Program-made: the position numbers and the translations under genes
Assembly (NCBI RefSeq): GCF_002902945.1
Contig: NZ_CP026101.1
Span: 248,001-312,000, forward strand
Direction of reading: 5' to 3'
Length of the DNA: 64,000 nt
Source of the DNA: Paraburkholderia caribensis
Lineage (GTDB): Bacteria; Pseudomonadota; Gammaproteobacteria; Burkholderiales; Burkholderiaceae
The notes under the pieces: model-generated
What the model was told of the DNA's origin: nothing
Database searches by the model: none
What the model saw: only the letters and a program-made list of their open reading frames with translations
Shown here: positions 9,559 through 17,738 of the stretch, one piece after another
Layout of the letters: each line of letters begins with the position of its first letter
Position numbering within the stretch: the stretch's first letter is position 1

Positions 9559-10518
9559 TCAGCGACCAATCCCGAGCCGAGTCTTCGCTGCCTGATATTC
9601 GTCCTTCAAACGGGCGACGAGTTCGGCGACGTCAGGCACATCGTGCATCAGACCCACGCCCTGGCCCGCGCCCCAGATGTCTTTCCACGCCTTCGCCTTA
9701 TCGCCGCCGAAGTTCATCGCCGTCTTGTCCGACTCGGGCAGCGCATCGGGATCGAGTCCCGCGTTCTGGATGCTCTCGCGGATGTAGTTGCCGTGCACGC
9801 CCGTGAAGAGATTCGTGTAGACGATGTCGGCGGCATTCGCGTTGATGATCGCCTGCTTGTAGCCTTCAACGGCGTGCGCTTCCTTTGTCGCGATGAAGCG
9901 CGTGCCCATGTATGCGAGGTCGGCGCCCATCGCCTGCGCGGCGAGGATCGAGCCGCCGTTCGCAATCGAGCCGGACAGCACGATCGGGCCGTCGAACATG
10001 CGCCGCACTTCGCCGACCAGCGCGAACGGCGACGTCGTGCCCGCGTGGCCGCCCGCGCCCGCGGCGACCAGAATCAGCCCGTCGACCCCGGCGTCCAGCG
10101 CCTTCTGCGCGTGACGCAGATTGATCACGTCATGTAGCACGATGCCGCCATAACTGTGTACGGCATCGACGATCTCCTTGGCGGGCGCACGCAGGCTCGT
10201 GATGAAAATCGGCACCTTGTGTTCGACGCACACGCGGATGTCGTGCTCCAGTCGCGCATTCGACTGATGCACGATCTGGTTCACGGCAATCGGCCCGATC
10301 ACGGCGTTCGGGTTCGCCGCCTTGTGCGCGGCGAGCGATGTCTGAATCTGCGTCAGCCATTCGTCGAGCAGTTCGGCCGGGCGCGCGTTGAGCGCCGGAA
10401 AAGAACCGACGATCCCCGCCTTGCACTGCGCAAGCACAAGCTCGGGGTAGCTGACGATGAACATCGGCGAGGCGACGACGGGCAGAGCAAGGTTCTGCAG
10501 AACGGCGGGCAAGGCCAT
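9559..10518 (-). CDS. Nitronate monooxygenase / 2-nitropropane dioxygenase-like flavoprotein
   Basis: A 319-residue TIM-barrel flavoprotein. The N-terminus reads LALPVVASPMFIVSYPELVLA and the FMN-phosphate region includes VAAGAGGHAG and SGSIANGGSILAAQAMGADLAYMGTRF, the signatures of the NPD/NMO family related to FabK. It is expected to oxidise alkyl nitronates such as propionate-3-nitronate using FMN and O2 in the cytoplasm. The ATG at 10518 was chosen because TGGAG lies 9-12 bases upstream on the minus strand; a longer reading has no ribosome site. It diverges from the dehalogenase gene across a 264-bp region that contains a perfect palindrome. Confidence 0.88.
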   Translation of the reverse strand: MALPAVLQNLALPVVASPMFIVSYPELVLAQCKAGIVGSFPALNARPAELLDEWLTQIQTSLAAHKAANPNAVIGPIAVNQIVHQSNARLEHDIRVCVEHKVPIFITSLRAPAKEIVDAVHSYGGIVLHDVINLRHAQKALDAGVDGLILVAAGAGGHAGTTSPFALVGEVRRMFDGPIVLSGSIANGGSILAAQAMGADLAYMGTRFIATKEAHAVEGYKQAIINANAADIVYTNLFTGVHGNYIRESIQNAGLDPDALPESDKTAMNFGGDKAKAWKDIWGAGQGVGLMHDVPDVAELVARLKDEYQAAKTRLGIGR

Positions 10519-10626
10519 GGTGCGAGTCTCCAGATCGACATGCCGGTGCATCCGATGCCCGGCGATATGAGTGTAGCGGCTGCCGTCCACGTGTCGCTTC
10601 AAACAGCCGTTGAGTTTCAAATTTAA

Positions 10627-10638
10627 GAACGATCGTTC
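10627..10638. promoter_or_regulatory. Perfect 12-bp palindrome, TetR-type operator candidate
   Basis: GAACGATCGTTC reads the same on both strands and sits in the divergent region between the nitronate monooxygenase-like gene and the dehalogenase, 109 bp before the former start. Palindromes with ACGATCGT cores are common operators of TetR-family repressors; no tetR gene lies next to it here. Function is inferred from position and symmetry only. Confidence 0.5.
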
Positions 10639-10782
10639 GATTATAGGCGAGTCTGGGCCGCGTTGCTCGTTCGGTGTCGTTGGAAGGAGTGTTCAGGTTC
10701 TACGAAAGCGTGGGCTATCCCACTCGCCGCGACACACTCGCCTTCTACAATGCCGAGATTTACAACGACAACGAGTTCCGTC

Positions 10783-11673
10783 ATGCCCTTCGCGGACTTC
10801 ACACCTTTCCGGGTCACGGCCGGCGACGTCGATATTCATGGAGTCAAGGGCGGAGCAGGACCGCCTTTGCTGCTGCTGCACGGTCATCCGCAGAGCCATC
10901 TGATCTGGCATCGATGCGCGGCGCAACTCGCCGAGCATTTCACCGTGATCGCGACCGATCTGCGCGGCTACGGCGCGTCGGCGAAACCGCCGAGCGACGC
11001 GACGCACGCGGCGTATTCAAAGCGCGCGATGGCGGCGGACCAGATCGCCGTGATGCGGCACTTCGGCTACGAGCGGTTTCTGGTGTGCGCGCATGATCGC
11101 GGCGCGCGGGTCGCGCACCGGATGGCGCTCGACTTTCCCGATGCCGTCGAACGCCTGATGCTGCTCGACATCGCGCCGACGCTCGCGATGTACGAAGCCA
11201 CCGACCGCACGTTCGCAACGCTCTATTTCCACTGGTTTTTCCTGATCCAGCCGGAGCCGCTGCCCGAGACGCTGATCGAAGGCAATCCCGACGTTTACGT
11301 CGACCGCGTGATGGGCAGCCGTCACGCGGGCCTCGCGCCGTTCGCGCCCGAGGTGCTCGCCGAGTATCGCAAGGCCTTGCGGCAGCCGGGCGCCGTGCAC
11401 GCGATGTGCGAGGACTACCGCGCCTCCGCGACGATCGATCTCGAGCACGATCGCGCCGATATCGAACGCGGCCACAAGATTGCCTGTCCGCTGCGCGTGC
11501 TGTGGGGCGCGGAAGGCGTGATCGAAAAGTGCTTCGAGCCGATCGCCGAATGGCGCAAGGTGGCGCGCGACGTCAGCGGCCGTTCGCTGCCGTGCGGCCA
11601 CTACATTCCCGAGGAAGCGCCCGCCGAACTCGTTGCGGAGATGTTGTCCTTCTTCGAAGCCGTCGAGCTTTGA
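10783..11673 (+). CDS. Haloacetate dehalogenase of the fluoroacetate dehalogenase type
   Basis: A 296-residue alpha/beta hydrolase. The nucleophile is Asp105 in AHDRG, with Arg106 and Arg109 positioned like the carboxylate-binding arginines of fluoroacetate dehalogenases, Asp129 in LLDIAP as the acid, and His273 in CGHYIPEE as the base. His150-Trp151 (YFHWFFL) and Tyr212 (EDYRAS) occupy the places of the fluoride-stabilising His-Trp-Tyr set of the Rhodopseudomonas enzyme. Oxyanion residues are in LLHGHPQ. It should hydrolyse haloacetates to glycolate. No convincing ribosome site precedes the ATG at 10783; an in-frame ATG at 10750 is the alternative. It converges on the Lrp gene. Confidence 0.86.
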   Translation: MPFADFTPFRVTAGDVDIHGVKGGAGPPLLLLHGHPQSHLIWHRCAAQLAEHFTVIATDLRGYGASAKPPSDATHAAYSKRAMAADQIAVMRHFGYERFLVCAHDRGARVAHRMALDFPDAVERLMLLDIAPTLAMYEATDRTFATLYFHWFFLIQPEPLPETLIEGNPDVYVDRVMGSRHAGLAPFAPEVLAEYRKALRQPGAVHAMCEDYRASATIDLEHDRADIERGHKIACPLRVLWGAEGVIEKCFEPIAEWRKVARDVSGRSLPCGHYIPEEAPAELVAEMLSFFEAVEL

Positions 11674-11703
11674 TTCCCGGGGGCTTTCGAGCCGCTCGCC
11701 GCC

Positions 11704-12189
11704 TCAGGCGAGTGGCGGCAAGCGCCGCGGCACCGGCGTCGATTTGACGATCGCGGTGCTGGTTTCCGCACGCTCGGTCACTTTCGACAGGATCTCGTCG
11801 AGCTGATCGATCGAACGCAGATACAGGCGGCAGATGAAGCAATCGTCGCCCGTCACCTTGTCGCATTCGACGAACTCCGGAATGCGGCGAATCACGTCTT
11901 CCACCAGATGCAACTGACCCGGCAGCGGCTTCACGCGCACGATCGCCTGCAGCGTGTAGCCGAGCGCGCGCGGATCGATCTGCACGGTGAAGCGCTCGAT
12001 CACGCCTTGCGCGTCGAGGCGGCGCAAGCGGTCCGCCGTCGCGGGCGCCGACAGGCCGACATTGCGCGCGAGGTCGCTGACGGGCTGGCGCGCGTCGTCG
12101 GCGAGACTCGCGAGCAACATGCGGTCGGTGTCGTCGAGCGTCGTGGGCGCGGGCGCTTGCCTGGTGTCGGGATTAAGGCGCTTTGTCAT
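11704..12189 (-). CDS. Lrp/AsnC-family transcriptional regulator
   Basis: A 161-residue protein: helix-turn-helix at about residues 18-65 (LDDTDRMLLASLADDARQPV, then DLARNVGLSAPATADRLRRL) followed by a RAM effector domain (AIVRVKPLPGQLHLVEDVI). Length and layout match Lrp/AsnC regulators, which bind amino acids and form octamers. It diverges from the DMT exporter gene over a 113-bp spacer, the usual arrangement for an Lrp-like regulator controlling an adjacent amino-acid exporter. That target is inferred from context, not shown by a recognised site. Confidence 0.92.
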   Translation of the reverse strand: MTKRLNPDTRQAPAPTTLDDTDRMLLASLADDARQPVSDLARNVGLSAPATADRLRRLDAQGVIERFTVQIDPRALGYTLQAIVRVKPLPGQLHLVEDVIRRIPEFVECDKVTGDDCFICRLYLRSIDQLDEILSKVTERAETSTAIVKSTPVPRRLPPLA

Positions 12190-12302
12190 TTGGGCCTTCG
12201 CATTTAAGGTGGATTTGGTCGATGGCCTGATTTTAGATATGTATCGGCCACTTCAGATTAATTACACTGATCGCAAGATGTGATTCTTCTGGAGGCTTTC
12301 AG

Positions 12303-13202
12303 ATGGCGGCAAACAACGAGGTGCGGCGCGGCGCGTTCGAGATGACGCTCGCGATGCTGATGTCGGGGACGATTGGCTGGCTGGTCGTTTCGTCGCAGCA
12401 GTCGGCGCTGAACGTCGCGTTCTTCCGATGCCTGTTCGGCGGCGCGACGCTCTTGCTGATCTGCGCGGTGCTCGGACTGCTCAAACGCAAGCTGTTTTCC
12501 TGGAAGATGATCGCGCTCGCCACGTTCAGCAGCGCGGCCATCGTCATGAACTGGGTGCTGCTGTTCGCTGCGTACTCGCGCGCGTCGATCTCGATGGCGA
12601 CGACCGTCTACAGCACGCAGCCTTTCATGCTCGTCGCACTTGGCGCGCTGGTGTTCCGCGAGCGCGTGACGGCATCGACGCTCGCCTGGCTGCTGATCGC
12701 GTTCGTCGGACTCGTGTTCGTCGTGAAAGTGGAGCCGGCCGTACTCGCGATGCCGGGGCAATATCTGCAAGGCGTCGCGTATGCCGTCGGCGCGGCTTTC
12801 CTGTACGCGGTTTCGTCCATCATTACAAAACACTTGAAGAACACGCCGCCGCACCTTATCGCGCTGATTACGGTGACGACAGGCGTCGCCATGCTCGCAC
12901 CGTTCGTGCAGTATGACGCGTTGCCCACGACGGGCGCGCACTGGTTGCAACTCGTCACGCTCGGCATCGTGAACACGGGAATCATGTACGTGCTGCTGTA
13001 CGGCGCAATCCAGAAACTGCCGACGGCGATGACGGGCGCGCTGTCCTTCATCTACCCAGTCGTAGCAATCGTGGTCGACCGGATCGCGTTCGGCCAGAAG
13101 CTCGCGTGGATTCAGGTGGCCGGCGCGGTGCTGATCCTGCTGGCGGCGGCCGGCGTGAATCTCGGGTGGCGCATCGTGCCGGCGCGCCGCTACTCCATAT
13201 AA
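12303..13202 (+). CDS. DMT-superfamily (EamA) transporter
   Basis: A 299-residue protein with two EamA repeats and about ten membrane spans (for example SGTIGWLVVSSQQSALNVAF near residue 20 and TGALSFIYPVVAIVVDRIAF near 245). Members export metabolites such as amino acids; the YddG branch exports aromatic amino acids. The ATG at 12303 follows TGGAGG 8-13 bases upstream (12290-12295). It is divergent from an Lrp-family regulator, which supports an amino-acid-related substrate. Its transcript probably extends to the hairpin terminator near 13342-13376 and would therefore carry the small ORF at 13279 in its 3' part. Confidence 0.9.
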   Translation: MAANNEVRRGAFEMTLAMLMSGTIGWLVVSSQQSALNVAFFRCLFGGATLLLICAVLGLLKRKLFSWKMIALATFSSAAIVMNWVLLFAAYSRASISMATTVYSTQPFMLVALGALVFRERVTASTLAWLLIAFVGLVFVVKVEPAVLAMPGQYLQGVAYAVGAAFLYAVSSIITKHLKNTPPHLIALITVTTGVAMLAPFVQYDALPTTGAHWLQLVTLGIVNTGIMYVLLYGAIQKLPTAMTGALSFIYPVVAIVVDRIAFGQKLAWIQVAGAVLILLAAAGVNLGWRIVPARRYSI

Positions 13203-13278
13203 CGGTACTTCATACCGATAGTACGGAATCCGAATAACGTGTCAGGTCGGACGTTAAGAATCTGTAGGGAAATCACCG

Positions 13279-13376
13279 ATGCGTTCGAAAGCTACGCGCG
13301 GTTATTATTTCTTCGACGCTGATCACGTCAACAGTAATTGCGCCGCTCGAACCGAAAGCCGAGCGGCTTTCTTTTT
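13279..13376 (+). other. Leader-peptide-like small ORF that enters a terminator without a stop codon
   Basis: An ATG at 13279 follows AGGGA (13266-13270) with 8-base spacing. The peptide begins MRSKATRGYYFFDADHVNSN, with tandem Tyr-Tyr-Phe-Phe codons 8-12. The reading frame then runs through the terminator at 13342-13376 with no in-frame stop, so a transcript ending there would lack a stop codon. Tandem aromatic codons before a hairpin resemble amino-acid attenuator leaders, but no same-strand gene follows; the next gene is convergent. It may be a 3'-UTR-derived small RNA or mini-ORF of the DMT exporter transcript. The function is unknown. Confidence 0.45.
13342..13376 (+). terminator. Terminator with two mutually exclusive hairpins
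   Basis: GCCGCTCG (13342-13349) can pair with CGAGCGGC (13360-13367); alternatively GAAAGCC (13354-13360) pairs with GGCTTTC (13365-13371) across GAGC. Both are followed by TTTTT. The second is the tighter canonical terminator; the first overlaps and would compete with it. Confidence 0.75.
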
Positions 13377-13409
13377 ATACGGCCGTGCACGCGGCTTCGT
13401 GCCCACGAA

Positions 13410-14330
13410 TCAATCGGCGCGCGCAGTGATCTGCTCGCCGTCGAATCGCAGCGGCCCGTTCTCCGCCGCCAATCCTTCTACCAGTTCACGCAACAGTGCG
13501 GGCCATGCGCTGCGCGGCTTCAGCATCGATGCCGCGGCCCGCATCACGCTCGCGTCGTCGAGCATGCGCAGTAAGGCTTCGAAAGATAGCGACCGTGCGT
13601 CGAGCAGCTTGAACACGATCAACACCTTCAGCGCGTTTTTCGCGTTGCGCGCCGGATCGGCGCGCAGCCATGCAACCCGCGACAACGCGCGATCGAGCGC
13701 CGCATGCACATCGGAAAACGGCGCGCCGTGGCCGGGAATCACAGTCTTCACATCCAGCGTGCCGATCAGTTCGAGCACGGCCTGTTGCTCCGAGAAACCG
13801 CTGTCGCCTTCGAGTTCTGGAAAGATCACACCGAAGCCGTTTTCCCACAGCGCGTCCGCGCTGATCAGCAGCTTTTGCCCGGCGCAATAGAGCATCAGCG
13901 AGTGCGGGTCGTGGCCCGGCGCGCCGAGCACATCCCAGTCGAGCGTGCCGAGTGTCAGGCGCATGCCCGGTTCGATCGTGTCTGAAAACGCGAAACGTTC
14001 GCAGAATTGACCCGTTGCGCGAAACGTCAGACGCGACTCGTCCCATTCGCGCACCGCATCCGCTTCCGTCGATGGAATCAGCGTCCGGCATGGCCACGTT
14101 GCCTGCAATTGCGCGTTGCCGCCGCAGTGATCCGAATGCAGATGCGTGTTGACGATCAGGTCGAGTGGCCGCGTGCCGAGCGCATGCCGGACGAGCGCCG
14201 CCGTTTGCGCCGCGTGCGACGCGTAGCCGGTATCGACCAGCGCCGTGCTTGCATCGTCGACGAGCAGCACGTTGTTCGACGACAGCCAGCCGCGTTCGAA
14301 CACGCGTATCGACGGAGGCAGCGCGATCAT
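13410..14330 (-). CDS. Metallo-beta-lactamase-fold hydrolase
   Basis: A 306-residue MBL-fold protein. The metal motif THLHSDH at residues 62-68 supplies His63, His65, Asp67 and His68; further ligands are expected in GAPGHDPHSL and PGHGAPFSDV. A LACTB2/GloB-like winged C-terminal region follows (SFEALLRMLDDASVMR). It likely hydrolyses a thioester or similar ester; the substrate is unknown. The start at 14330 overlaps the MaoC stop by ATGA, so translation is coupled. It is the last gene of the ghrA-to-MBL run. Confidence 0.88.
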   Translation of the reverse strand: MIALPPSIRVFERGWLSSNNVLLVDDASTALVDTGYASHAAQTAALVRHALGTRPLDLIVNTHLHSDHCGGNAQLQATWPCRTLIPSTEADAVREWDESRLTFRATGQFCERFAFSDTIEPGMRLTLGTLDWDVLGAPGHDPHSLMLYCAGQKLLISADALWENGFGVIFPELEGDSGFSEQQAVLELIGTLDVKTVIPGHGAPFSDVHAALDRALSRVAWLRADPARNAKNALKVLIVFKLLDARSLSFEALLRMLDDASVMRAAASMLKPRSAWPALLRELVEGLAAENGPLRFDGEQITARAD

Positions 14331-14782
14331 GCGCCGCCTTCCTGTGCGGCGGGCTTCGGCATCACGAGTATCGTCGACTTGCCGATCAGTACCGTTTCGC
14401 CGCGCTGGTTTACGACGCTGCCTTCGAGTTGCGTCAGATCGCCATTGAGACTCGCCTTCCAGAATGCGCCGACGACGCGCCAGGTCATCGTCAGCGTGTC
14501 GCCGCTGTGCGCGGCTTTCTTCAGCTTGATGTCGAACTCGAGCCCAAGCGGCTGTGCGTAGGTCGAGTAGTGCGTGGCGAGCAGCGCCATGAAGTGCGCG
14601 GTCGGCTGCGTGCCGGAGGCGATCAGGCCGCCGAAGCGGCTTTGCGCCGCGTACGCGTCGTCGTGATGAAGCGGGTTGAGGTCGTTCACGAGCGTGGCGA
14701 ACGATTTGATCGATTCCGCAGCAAGGCTCAGCGTCGCGCTGAATGTCTCGCCGACGGTGACGACGCGCGGCGGCGTGTTCAT
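14327..14782 (-). CDS. MaoC-family hotdog dehydratase
   Basis: A 151-residue single hotdog domain. The active-site region FATLVNDLNPLHHDDAYA at about residues 29-46 holds the Asp and His of R-specific enoyl-CoA hydratases, followed by FGGLIASGTQPTAHFMALL. It probably hydrates enoyl-CoA substrates. Both ends overlap neighbours by ATGA (DUF1289 gene upstream, MBL gene downstream), indicating tight translational coupling in one operon. Confidence 0.87.
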   Translation of the reverse strand: MNTPPRVVTVGETFSATLSLAAESIKSFATLVNDLNPLHHDDAYAAQSRFGGLIASGTQPTAHFMALLATHYSTYAQPLGLEFDIKLKKAAHSGDTLTMTWRVVGAFWKASLNGDLTQLEGSVVNQRGETVLIGKSTILVMPKPAAQEGGA

Positions 14783-15027
14783 GTTTTCGTCTCGCGTTTC
14801 GGTGCTTGCTTCGCCATGAAGTCCACGTGGCGCCTGTCGATTGCATCCCACACCGCGCGCTTTGCCGCGTCGTCGAACGAAGACCAGTTTGCGATTTCGT
14901 CGATCGTGCGCAGGCAACCGTCGCACAGCCCCGTGGACGGGTTCATCCGGCACACGTTGATGCATGGCGAAGGAACGGGCGCGATGGATTGTGCCGGGTC
15001 CTGAACGCGAGCGGTGTCGGCTGTCAT
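14779..15027 (-). CDS. DUF1289 small cysteine-rich protein
   Basis: An 82-residue protein. The core SPCINVCRMNPSTGLCDGCLRT contains four cysteines in the DUF1289 pattern (C-x3-C-x8-C-x2-C), a putative metal or Fe-S knuckle, followed by a helical IANWSSFDDAAKRAVWDAI segment. The function of the family is not established. It overlaps the YbaK stop and the MaoC start by ATGA, so it belongs to the same operon. Confidence 0.85.
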   Translation of the reverse strand: MTADTARVQDPAQSIAPVPSPCINVCRMNPSTGLCDGCLRTIDEIANWSSFDDAAKRAVWDAIDRRHVDFMAKQAPKRETKT

Positions 15028-15554
15028 GCCGTCTCGCGCAACGCCACGTCGATGACGGGTGCGCCCGTCAGCGTGGCCAGTTCCTGCGGCGTCAGGTTGA
15101 ACACGGCGTGCGGATGACCGGCGGCGGCCCACAGGCTGTCGAGCGTGAAGAGATCGGCGTCGATCAGCGTGACGGGCGTCGTTGCGTGACCGATCGGACA
15201 CACGCCGCCGATCGCATAACCCGTCTTTTCGCGCACGAACTTCGCGTCCGCGCGCGCAATCTCGCCGACTTGCGCGGCCACCTTCTTTTCATCCACGCGA
15301 TTCGCGCCGCTCGCGATGATCAGCACGGGCGCGTCGTCTTCGCGGCGACGAAACAGGATCGACTTGGCGATCTGCGCGATCGAGCAGCCCAGTCCCGCCG
15401 CCGCTTCCGCCGAGGTCTTGCCCGTTTCCGGCAGCATCACGACCTGCCCGGCATGGCCGCGCTCGCGCAGCAAGAGCGCGACGCGGCGCGCCGAATCGGG
15501 CAGCGAATCCAGATCAGGCGTGTGAGGTGTTTGTACCGTTGCGTTATCCGACAT
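15024..15554 (-). CDS. YbaK/EbsC-family aminoacyl-tRNA deacylase
   Basis: A 176-residue protein with the YbaK/ProX fold: TSAEAAAGLGCSIAQIAKSILFR near residues 47-69, the conserved lysine in that segment, and GYAIGGVCPIGH near residue 112. Family members clear mischarged tRNA, mostly Cys- or Ala-tRNA(Pro), in trans. Residue detail does not separate YbaK from ProXp-type members. It starts 21 bp after the HMG-CoA lyase stop and ends in an ATGA overlap with the DUF1289 gene. Confidence 0.87.
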   Translation of the reverse strand: MSDNATVQTPHTPDLDSLPDSARRVALLLRERGHAGQVVMLPETGKTSAEAAAGLGCSIAQIAKSILFRRREDDAPVLIIASGANRVDEKKVAAQVGEIARADAKFVREKTGYAIGGVCPIGHATTPVTLIDADLFTLDSLWAAAGHPHAVFNLTPQELATLTGAPVIDVALRETA

Positions 15555-15575
15555 GTGGTGGGTTCCTGTGATGGG

Positions 15576-16502
15576 TCATACGCAGGTGGACTTTTCGCTG
15601 CGCGCCTTCGCCAGCAGCGCTTTGCCCGCGCGCGATACGTTCGGCTTGCCGATCGACGTCGAAATGAAATCGCCGATCTCGACGACCTGCGCGAGGTCGA
15701 TGCCTGTCTCGATGCCGAGTCCGTTCATCAGATACAGCACGTCTTCCGTGGCGACGTTGCCCGTCGCGCCCTTTGCATAAGGACACCCGCCGAGGCCCGC
15801 CACCGACGCATGAAAAATCTCGATGCCTTCCTGCAGCGCGGCGTAGATGTTCGCGAGCGCCTGGCCGTAAGTATCGTGGAAATGCCCTGACAGACGCTCG
15901 CGCGGAAACACTTGCGTGACGGCGGCGAACACTTCGCGCGTGCGCTTCGGCGTGCCGACGCCGATCGTGTCGGCGATGTCGATCTCGTCGCAACCGAGCG
16001 CGGCGAAACGCTCGACCACATCGACCACGGACGCGACGGGCACGTCGCCCTGATACGGACATCCCAGCGAGCACGACACGCTGCCGCGTATGCGCAGGCC
16101 CTTGTCCTTCGCAGCCTCCGCGACGGGCACGAAGCGCTCGATGCTTTCCGCAATGCTGCAATTGATGTTCTTTTGCGAGAACGCCTCGCTGGCCGCGCCG
16201 AAGATCACGATCTCGTCGGCGCGCGCGGCGAGCGCGCCTTCGAAGCCGCGCAGGTTTGGCGTCAGCACCGAGTAGATCGTGCCCGCGCGACGCGCGATGC
16301 CCGCCATCACGTCGGCGCCGTCGGCCATCTGCGGCACCCACTTGGGCGACACGAACGACGCCGCTTCCACATTTCTGAACCCGGCCGCCGACAGACGATT
16401 GATCAACTCGATCTTGACGTCAGTGGGTACGAATTCCTTCTCGTTCTGCAGCCCGTCGCGCGGACCGACTTCGACGATTTTCACTGCTTGTGGCATGGTC
16501 AT
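15576..16502 (-). CDS. Hydroxymethylglutaryl-CoA lyase
   Basis: A 308-residue TIM-barrel lyase. VEVGPRDGLQNE at about residues 10-21 carries the catalytic Arg15-Asp16 pair, HFHDTYGQALAN carries the metal histidines, and GLGGCPYAKGATGNVATED contains the loop cysteine. It cleaves HMG-CoA to acetoacetate and acetyl-CoA in leucine and ketone-body metabolism. The start at 16502 is preceded by AGGAGA; an earlier in-frame ATG at 16526 has no such site. It lies 62 bp after ghrA and heads a tightly coupled five-gene run. Confidence 0.94.
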   Translation of the reverse strand: MTMPQAVKIVEVGPRDGLQNEKEFVPTDVKIELINRLSAAGFRNVEAASFVSPKWVPQMADGADVMAGIARRAGTIYSVLTPNLRGFEGALAARADEIVIFGAASEAFSQKNINCSIAESIERFVPVAEAAKDKGLRIRGSVSCSLGCPYQGDVPVASVVDVVERFAALGCDEIDIADTIGVGTPKRTREVFAAVTQVFPRERLSGHFHDTYGQALANIYAALQEGIEIFHASVAGLGGCPYAKGATGNVATEDVLYLMNGLGIETGIDLAQVVEIGDFISTSIGKPNVSRAGKALLAKARSEKSTCV

Positions 16503-16564
16503 GTTTGTCTCCTGTGTCGACGGCAACCGGCGCTTGCCGCGAGATTATCGTGCTGCCAACGCGC

Positions 16565-17506
16565 TCAGTAGCCGCGCCCGATATCGACGATTCCGCCGAT
16601 CGGCTCGCCACGCATCAGCGCGTCGATCTTCTGCGCAATCTGCGCAATGCTTTCTTCGCGCAGCGTCAATGCCGAGATATGCGGCGTGATCGAGATGCGA
16701 GGGTGCGTCCAGAACGGATGCTGCGACGGCAACGGTTCCTCGACGAATACATCGAGCGTTGCTGCGGCGATCTGGCCTTGCTCCAGTGCAACGAGCAAAT
16801 CCTGTTCGACGAGATGCGCGCCGCGCGCGATATTGACGAGGTACGCGCCGCGCGCGAGCTTCGAGAAGTTGCGCTGATTCAGCACGCCATGCGTGTCGGG
16901 CGTGTGCGGCAGCAGATTGACGAGCACGCTGAGGCCATCGAGGAACGCGTCGAACTGCGCTTCGCCCGCAAAGGTCGTGACGCCGTCAATTTCGCGCGCG
17001 CTGCGGCTAAAGCCACGCACCGGGAAGCCCGCCGCGGCGAGCGTCGTCGCGACATGCGAGCCGAGCACGCCCAGACCGAGCACGCCGACCGTGAAGGTTT
17101 CGCGCGTATGCGGTTCGAGCACATGCCAGCGCTGTTCTGCCTGCAGCCGGTCGTATTCGTCGAAGCGTCGCATGTAGCGCAGCACCGCGTGCATCACATA
17201 CTCGGACATCTGCTGCGCCATTCCTGTGTCTTCGAGCCGCACGAGCTGCGCGTTGCGCGGCAGCGTGCCGGGATGCTCGCGTTCGAGCTTCAGGATCGCG
17301 TCGACGCCGGCGCCCAGGTTGAAGATCGCACGCAAGTCGTCGCGGCCGGCGAGCATTTCGCGCGGCGGTTTCCAGACGACGGCGACATCGGCGGGGGCGT
17401 TGTCGCCCGGGTGCCATTCGCGCAAGTCGACGCCCGGCAGTACGCGCGACAGATCGTGCAGCCAGACATCGGCATCGGATTGCGGTGTATAGAACAGGAC
17501 TTTCAT
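16565..17506 (-). CDS. ghrA: Glyoxylate/hydroxypyruvate reductase A (D-2-hydroxyacid dehydrogenase)
   Basis: A 313-residue NAD(P)-dependent 2-hydroxyacid dehydrogenase. The Rossmann motif GVLGLGVLGSHVA lies near residues 140-152, the RGAHLVEQDLLVALEQG segment carries the catalytic region, and the C-terminal ITPHISALT holds the catalytic histidine. Its GhrA-like N-terminus (MKVLFYTPQSDADVWLHDL) and SEYVMHAVLRYMRR stretch distinguish it from SerA or LdhA. It reduces glyoxylate to glycolate and hydroxypyruvate to D-glycerate. It is the first gene of the minus-strand run leading to HMG-CoA lyase. Confidence 0.9.
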   Translation of the reverse strand: MKVLFYTPQSDADVWLHDLSRVLPGVDLREWHPGDNAPADVAVVWKPPREMLAGRDDLRAIFNLGAGVDAILKLEREHPGTLPRNAQLVRLEDTGMAQQMSEYVMHAVLRYMRRFDEYDRLQAEQRWHVLEPHTRETFTVGVLGLGVLGSHVATTLAAAGFPVRGFSRSAREIDGVTTFAGEAQFDAFLDGLSVLVNLLPHTPDTHGVLNQRNFSKLARGAYLVNIARGAHLVEQDLLVALEQGQIAAATLDVFVEEPLPSQHPFWTHPRISITPHISALTLREESIAQIAQKIDALMRGEPIGGIVDIGRGY

Positions 17507-17738
17507 GCGTGGCAGGTGGAGCGTTGCTGTCGCCAGATGTCGGGCGGCTTTTATGGATAGGCTTCATTCTACTTTTTCGCCGGCCTTCGCGCGCATTCCC
17601 GCGGACGCGAGGCGCACGATGCGGGCGCGAGCGGGCACGCGCAGCGGCACGGCGATATGCAAAGCACGAAAAATTGGTTCAAGCCATGCGCCGCCCACGC
17701 GACAATGATTTCCAGATTCCCGCTACGAGGAAAGAATC

